Assembly (NCBI GenBank): GCA_018713255.1
Contig: DVFL01000040.1
Coordinates: 1-64,000, forward strand
Length of the DNA stretch: 64,000 bases
From: Candidatus Cottocaccamicrobium excrementipullorum
GTDB lineage: Bacteria > Bacillota > Clostridia > Lachnospirales > Lachnospiraceae
Direction of reading: 5' to 3'
Shown here: piece by piece, positions 60,307 to 64,000 of the stretch
Numbering within the stretch: the first letter of the stretch is position 1
Layout of the letters: every line of letters begins with the position of its first letter
Notes under the pieces: model-generated
Seen by the model: only the letters and a program-made list of their open reading frames with translations
Database searches by the model: none
Told to the model about the DNA's origin: nothing
Made by a program: the position numbers and the translations under genes

Positions 60307-62559
60307 ATGGTACAAAAGGAACAGTGGAACGGGTTCAAGGGAAGAATCTGGAAGGAAGAGGTAAATACCAGAGATTTCATTCAGAACAATTACACCCCTT
60401 ATGAAGGAGATTCCTCCTTCCTGGCAGGTCCCACCAAAGCGACAGAAACCCTTTGGGGAATTCTTCAGGGCCTCCAGAAAGAAGAAAGGGCTAAAGGCGG
60501 CGTGCTGGATATGGATACCCATATTGTATCCGGCATTAACTCTCACGCGCCTGGCTATATCAGCGAAGAATATAAGGATCTGGAAAAGGTAGTCGGACTG
60601 CAGACGGACAAGCCGTTAAAACGTGCGTTCATGCCTTTCGGCGGCATCAAAATGGCTGAAGAGGCCTGCAGAACCCATGGCTATGAGCCGGATCCGGAAC
60701 TGCATAAAATCTTTACCGAATATCACAAAACCCATAATCAGGGCGTATTCGATGCTTATACCCCGGAGATGCGCAAAGCTCGTCATAATAAGATTATTAC
60801 CGGTCTTCCTGATACTTACGGCCGGGGACGAATTGTAGGCGATTACCGGAGAGTGGCGCTTTACGGCATCGACTATCTGATGGAAAAGAAGAAAGAGGAT
60901 TTCGATAACTGCGGCGACCGGACCATGTCTGATGATGTTATCCGGCAGAGAGAAGAGATCTCCATGCAGTACCGTGCCCTGGGTGAGATGAAAAAGATGG
61001 CGGCGTCCTATGGCTATGATATTTCTCAGCCGGCAAAAGACGCAAGAGAAGCGGTACAGTGGCTGTATTTCGGTTATCTGGCAGCGATTAAGACTCAGAA
61101 CGGCGCAGCGATGAGCGTAGGCCGTGTGTCTACTTTCCTGGACATTTATATCCAGCGTGACTTAAAGGCTGGAACGCTTACCGAGGAAGAGGCTCAGGAG
61201 TTAATCGATCATTTCGTAATGAAATGCCGTATGGTGAAATTTGCCAGAATTCCTTCTTATACTGAGCTGTTTTCTGGAGATCCAGTGTGGGCTACCCTGG
61301 AGGTTGCCGGTTTAGGCCAGGATGGACGTTCTATGGTAACCAAGACGGATTACCGTTTCCTCCACACCCTGGAGAACATGGGACCAAGCCCGGAACCGAA
61401 TATGACGGTGCTGTATTCTTCCAGACTTCCGGAGAATTTTAAATCCTATGCAGCATATATTTCCATTAAGACCAGCTCCATCCAGTATGAGAACGATGAT
61501 GTAATGCGTCCGGTATGGGGAGATGATTATTCGATTTGCTGCTGTGTATCTGCCACCCAGACAGGAAAGGAAATGCAGTTCTTCGGAGCAAGAGCAAATC
61601 TGGCCAAGTGCCTGCTGTACGCAATTAACGGCGGCGTGGACTGCAAGACTAAGGTTCAGGTAGGCCCGCCATATAAGCCGATTACTTCTGAGTATCTTGA
61701 TTTTGATGAAGTAATGGAAAAATATGACGCCATGATGGACTGGCTGGCTGAGCTTTATGTGAATACGCTGAATGTAATTCAGTATATGCATGATAAATAC
61801 TACTATGAGGCTGCGGAGATGGCCTTAATTGATACCGATGTAAGACGTACTTTTGCTACCGGTATTGCAGGATTCTCTCATGTGATTGATTCCTTAAGCG
61901 CCATTAAGTACGCCAAGGTTCGGGTAATCCGGGACGAAGACGGACTGGCTGTGGATTTTGATACCCAGGGTGATTTCCCGCGCTACGGAAATGATGATGA
62001 CCGGGCGGACGATATCGGCGTATGGCTGTTAAAGACTTTCCTGGATAAGATTAAGAAGCATCATACTTATCGAAATTCTGAGCCTACCACCTCGATTCTG
62101 ACCATTACCTCCAACGTGGTTTACGGAAAGGCCACGGGATCTCTCCCAGATGGAAGAAAGGCTGGAGAACCCTTATCTCCTGGAGCAAATCCAAGCTACG
62201 GCGCAGAGAAAAACGGCCTGCTGGCTTCCCTGAACTCTGTGGCGAAACTGCCGTATGAGTGGGCGCTGGATGGAATTTCCAATACCCAGACCATTAATCC
62301 TGGCGCTTTAGGCCATAATGATGAGGAGAGAGTAGAGAATCTGGTTCGAGTAATGGACGGATATTTTGATCAGGGAGCTCACCACTTAAATGTAAACGTA
62401 TTTGGAGTGGACAAGCTGATTGACGCTATGGAGCATCCGGAAAAGGAAGAATATGCAAACTTCACCATCCGGGTATCTGGATACGCAGTAAAATTCATTG
62501 ACCTGACCAGAGAGCAGCAGCTGGATGTAATTGCCAGAAGCGCTCATGAGAGAATGTAA
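60307..62559 (+). CDS. pflB: Pyruvate formate-lyase
   Basis: This glycyl-radical enzyme of 750 aa splits pyruvate with CoA to acetyl-CoA and formate. The active cysteines lie in [24 protein letters not shown], one more Cys than the usual ACC pair, and the radical Gly in [20 protein letters not shown] near the end. TAGGAGGACAGATTAAT selects ATG 60307; the track start at 60226 overlaps the promoter. It is followed by its activase after a hairpin. A key fermentation enzyme under anoxia. Confidence 0.96.
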   Translation: MVQKEQWNGFKGRIWKEEVNTRDFIQNNYTPYEGDSSFLAGPTKATETLWGILQGLQKEERAKGGVLDMDTHIVSGINSHAPGYISEEYKDLEKVVGLQTDKPLKRAFMPFGGIKMAEEACRTHGYEPDPELHKIFTEYHKTHNQGVFDAYTPEMRKARHNKIITGLPDTYGRGRIVGDYRRVALYGIDYLMEKKKEDFDNCGDRTMSDDVIRQREEISMQYRALGEMKKMAASYGYDISQPAKDAREAVQWLYFGYLAAIKTQNGAAMSVGRVSTFLDIYIQRDLKAGTLTEEEAQELIDHFVMKCRMVKFARIPSYTELFSGDPVWATLEVAGLGQDGRSMVTKTDYRFLHTLENMGPSPEPNMTVLYSSRLPENFKSYAAYISIKTSSIQYENDDVMRPVWGDDYSICCCVSATQTGKEMQFFGARANLAKCLLYAINGGVDCKTKVQVGPPYKPITSEYLDFDEVMEKYDAMMDWLAELYVNTLNVIQYMHDKYYYEAAEMALIDTDVRRTFATGIAGFSHVIDSLSAIKYAKVRVIRDEDGLAVDFDTQGDFPRYGNDDDRADDIGVWLLKTFLDKIKKHHTYRNSEPTTSILTITSNVVYGKATGSLPDGRKAGEPLSPGANPSYGAEKNGLLASLNSVAKLPYEWALDGISNTQTINPGALGHNDEERVENLVRVMDGYFDQGAHHLNVNVFGVDKLIDAMEHPEKEEYANFTIRVSGYAVKFIDLTREQQLDVIARSAHERM

Positions 62560-62622
62560 TCAGCCCAGAAATCTTTGAACAAAACATCTTTGAACAGAGA
62601 TTGCTGCGGAGTAAAGTAAAGA

Positions 62623-62656
62623 GGACTGTGCCGCCAGGTGGCACAGTCCCTTTCTT
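62623..62656 (+). terminator. Terminator or attenuator after pflB
   Basis: GGACTGTGCC and GGCACAGTCC form a perfect 10-bp stem followed by CTTTCTT. Its position before pflA allows more PflB than activase. Two copies of ATCTTTGAACA lie just upstream (about 62570 and 62586). Confidence 0.8.
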
Positions 62657-62709
62657 CCCCGTAAAATACTGCAGAAATGGACATAAAGAGAAAGAGAAGG
62701 GATTTACCT

Positions 62710-63480
62710 ATGGAAGCAGGGAAAAAAAGTACAACCGGCTTTATTCATTCCATTGAAAGCTTTGGTTCGGTAGATGGACCAGGGGTGCGGTATGTGATTT
62801 TTATGCAGGGATGCCGACTTCGATGCCAATTTTGCCATAATCCTGATACCTGGGCCCGCCATAGCGGGGAACCGGTTACGGCAGAGGGGATCTTTGCTCA
62901 GGCCATGAAATATAAAGCATACTGGGGGAAAAAGGGAGGAATTACAGTCAGCGGCGGGGAACCTTTGCTGCAGATGGATTTTCTCATTGAATTATTTTCC
63001 CTGGCCAAAGAAGAAGGGGTTCATACCTGTATTGACACTGCCGGTCAGCCTTTTACCCGACAGGAACCGTTTTTTGGAAAGTTTAAGAAGCTGATGGAAT
63101 TAACTGATCTTCTTTTGCTGGATATTAAGCATATGGACCCGGAGCAGCATAAGCGGCTTACCGGGGCTTCCAATGAAAATATTCTTGATCTGGCCCGTTA
63201 TCTGTCTGATACAGGAAAGCCTGTGTGGATTCGGCATGTGCTGGTGCCGGAACGCAGCGATTATGATGAATATCTGCTGGAGCTGGATGCGTTTGTCCAG
63301 TCTTTAAGCAATGTACGCCGCTTTGAGGTCCTTCCTTATCATACATTGGGAATTTTCAAATGGGAGGAGCTGCGGATTCCTTATCCGTTAAAGGGGATTG
63401 AACCGCCGGCGAAAGAGCGGGTGGCTTATGTGAATAAGCTTCTTCACACCGACCGGTATAAAGGCTATCTGGAGGATTGA
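62710..63480 (+). CDS. pflA: Pyruvate formate-lyase activating enzyme
   Basis: This is a radical SAM enzyme that makes the glycyl radical on PflB. The [4Fe-4S] motif is GCRLRCQFCHNPDTW, followed by GGITVSGGEPLLQ and LLLDIKHMDPEQHKRLTG. It opens FIHSIESFGSVDGPGVRYVIF, diagnostic of PflA. ATG 62710 follows AGAAGGGATTTACC and gives 256 aa; 62677 is an in-frame alternative. Confidence 0.95.
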   Translation: MEAGKKSTTGFIHSIESFGSVDGPGVRYVIFMQGCRLRCQFCHNPDTWARHSGEPVTAEGIFAQAMKYKAYWGKKGGITVSGGEPLLQMDFLIELFSLAKEEGVHTCIDTAGQPFTRQEPFFGKFKKLMELTDLLLLDIKHMDPEQHKRLTGASNENILDLARYLSDTGKPVWIRHVLVPERSDYDEYLLELDAFVQSLSNVRRFEVLPYHTLGIFKWEELRIPYPLKGIEPPAKERVAYVNKLLHTDRYKGYLED

Positions 63481-63520
63481 GAGACAGGCGGCGGACCTTC
63501 GAAGGAAAATGTTGCGGGAT

Positions 63521-63556
63521 AAGATCTGCAGTGTTACAATTTGATCAGATCTTTTT
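63521..63556 (+). terminator. Rho-independent terminator after pflA
   Basis: AAGATCTG pairs perfectly with CAGATCTT across 17 bases and continues into a T-run. It lies just before the ribosome site of the next gene, so that gene either has a promoter within the hairpin loop or is controlled by readthrough. Confidence 0.75.
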
Positions 63557-63574
63557 GCATTCAGGAGGAAAGCA

Positions 63575-64000
63575 ATGAAAAAATTTTTGACGGTTCTTAC
63601 TGCGGCAGCCATATCCTTATCGTCCTGTCTGCCGGCTTTGGCTGGTCAGTGGCAGCAGGATGAAACGGGCTGGTGGTATGATAATGGAGATTCTACCTAT
63701 GCCAGCAATGGGTGGCAGTGGATTGACGGCAGGTGTTATTATTTTACTCCAGAAGGATATTGCCTTACCGGCACGGTAACTCCAGACGGTTATACGGTGG
63801 ACGAAAGCGGCGCCTGGACGGTAAATGGGGTGGTACAAACCCAGGAAGGCTCTTCTTCTCAGGCGCAGACCGGCCAGAGCGAAGAAGGGATTGCTTTTTT
63901 CGTCCCTCAGGGCTTTGTGGTGACTGTTCAGGAGGAGGATGCAATGGCCTTATCTTCTGCAGATGGAAGCAAGACTATTTCTGTGGTGCGCCAGGAACTG
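63575..64000 (+). CDS. Secreted cell-wall-binding repeat protein (partial, runs off the window)
   Basis: This gene is not in the ORF track because its stop lies beyond the window. AGGAGGAAAGCA precedes the ATG. A signal peptide (FLTVLTAAAISLSSCLPALA) is followed by wall-binding repeats QQDETGWWYDNGDSTY and SNGWQWIDGRCYYFTPEGY, the choline-binding-like module common in Lachnospiraceae. A Gln/Ser linker follows at about residue 90, then a new domain starting IAFFVPQGFVVTVQEED whose identity is not visible here. A 142-codon open frame is seen. Confidence 0.85.
   Translation, partial: MKKFLTVLTAAAISLSSCLPALAGQWQQDETGWWYDNGDSTYASNGWQWIDGRCYYFTPEGYCLTGTVTPDGYTVDESGAWTVNGVVQTQEGSSSQAQTGQSEEGIAFFVPQGFVVTVQEEDAMALSSADGSKTISVVRQEL

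Noticed and set aside
63481-63530. Possible third copy of the 96-bp repeat
   Set aside because: GGCGGCGGACCTTCG and GCGGGATAAG resemble parts of the repeat, but they are split by unrelated bases and the other half is missing.
1-64000. CRISPR arrays, tRNA and rRNA genes
   Set aside because: No regularly spaced repeats and no recognisable tRNA or rRNA segments were found by reading.

Overview
The window looks like a chromosomal segment of an anaerobic, low-to-moderate GC member of the Lachnospiraceae / Clostridium cluster XIVa. The evidence is strong AGGAGG-type ribosome sites, a sporulation-type YtvI homologue, pyruvate formate-lyase with its activase, an energy-converting [NiFe] hydrogenase, and a cell-wall-binding repeat protein of the GWWYDNGD type. 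No rRNA, tRNA or CRISPR array was seen.

Layout. (1) 1-4893 is the right-hand part of an integrated mobile element. It holds an unrecognised 243-aa protein, a nested stem-loop region that looks like a structured RNA, about 2 kb almost without credible genes, and a tyrosine recombinase ending just before the 3' stump of a DUF362-type gene (4894-5091), which looks like the interrupted target. (2) 5131-9022 has flavin reductase and flavodoxin genes, then a cupin / aldo-keto reductase / permease block bracketed by two inverted 96-bp copies of the same palindromic repeat. (3) 9073-16421 carries a lipoprotein amidase, thiT under a TPP riboswitch, and a siderophore-type ABC uptake locus behind an IdeR/DtxR-like box. 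In that locus the LysR regulator and the second permease each contain an in-frame TAG. (4) 16646-23804 has ytvI, a secreted subtilase, an M42 peptidase, a 31-aa membrane peptide missing from the ORF track, and a P-type cation ATPase behind a yybP-ykoY (Mn2+) riboswitch that overlaps its terminator. (5) 23919-34888 has divergent hypABFCDE and echABCDEF operons, the maturation machinery and the structural genes of a group 4 membrane-bound hydrogenase.

(6) 34967-49418 has an MFS transporter, then a glycan-use locus: a sugar ABC importer without its own ATPase, four cytoplasmic carbohydrate-active proteins (GH28-like, GH88/105-like and two toroid-like proteins I cannot place), a ROK kinase, an AraC regulator and a TIM-barrel isomerase. 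(7) 49558-52928 is a MacA/MacB-type export system. (8) 53118-60154 has two uncharacterised membrane proteins, cdaA-cdaR (c-di-AMP synthesis), ptsH-ptsI and a polysaccharide-polymerase-like protein. (9) 60307-64000 has pflB-pflA and the start of a secreted wall-binding protein.

How it fits together. The cell ferments sugars through the PTS and ABC importers. PFL makes acetyl-CoA and formate. Ech hydrogenase would couple reduced ferredoxin to H2 and an ion gradient. The most novel-looking parts are the mobile-element right end (structured RNA plus gene desert), the inverted repeat pair around 6.3-9.0 kb, and the intracellular glycan locus with two enzyme-like proteins of unknown activity. All calls are from reading the sequence; no database search was run.
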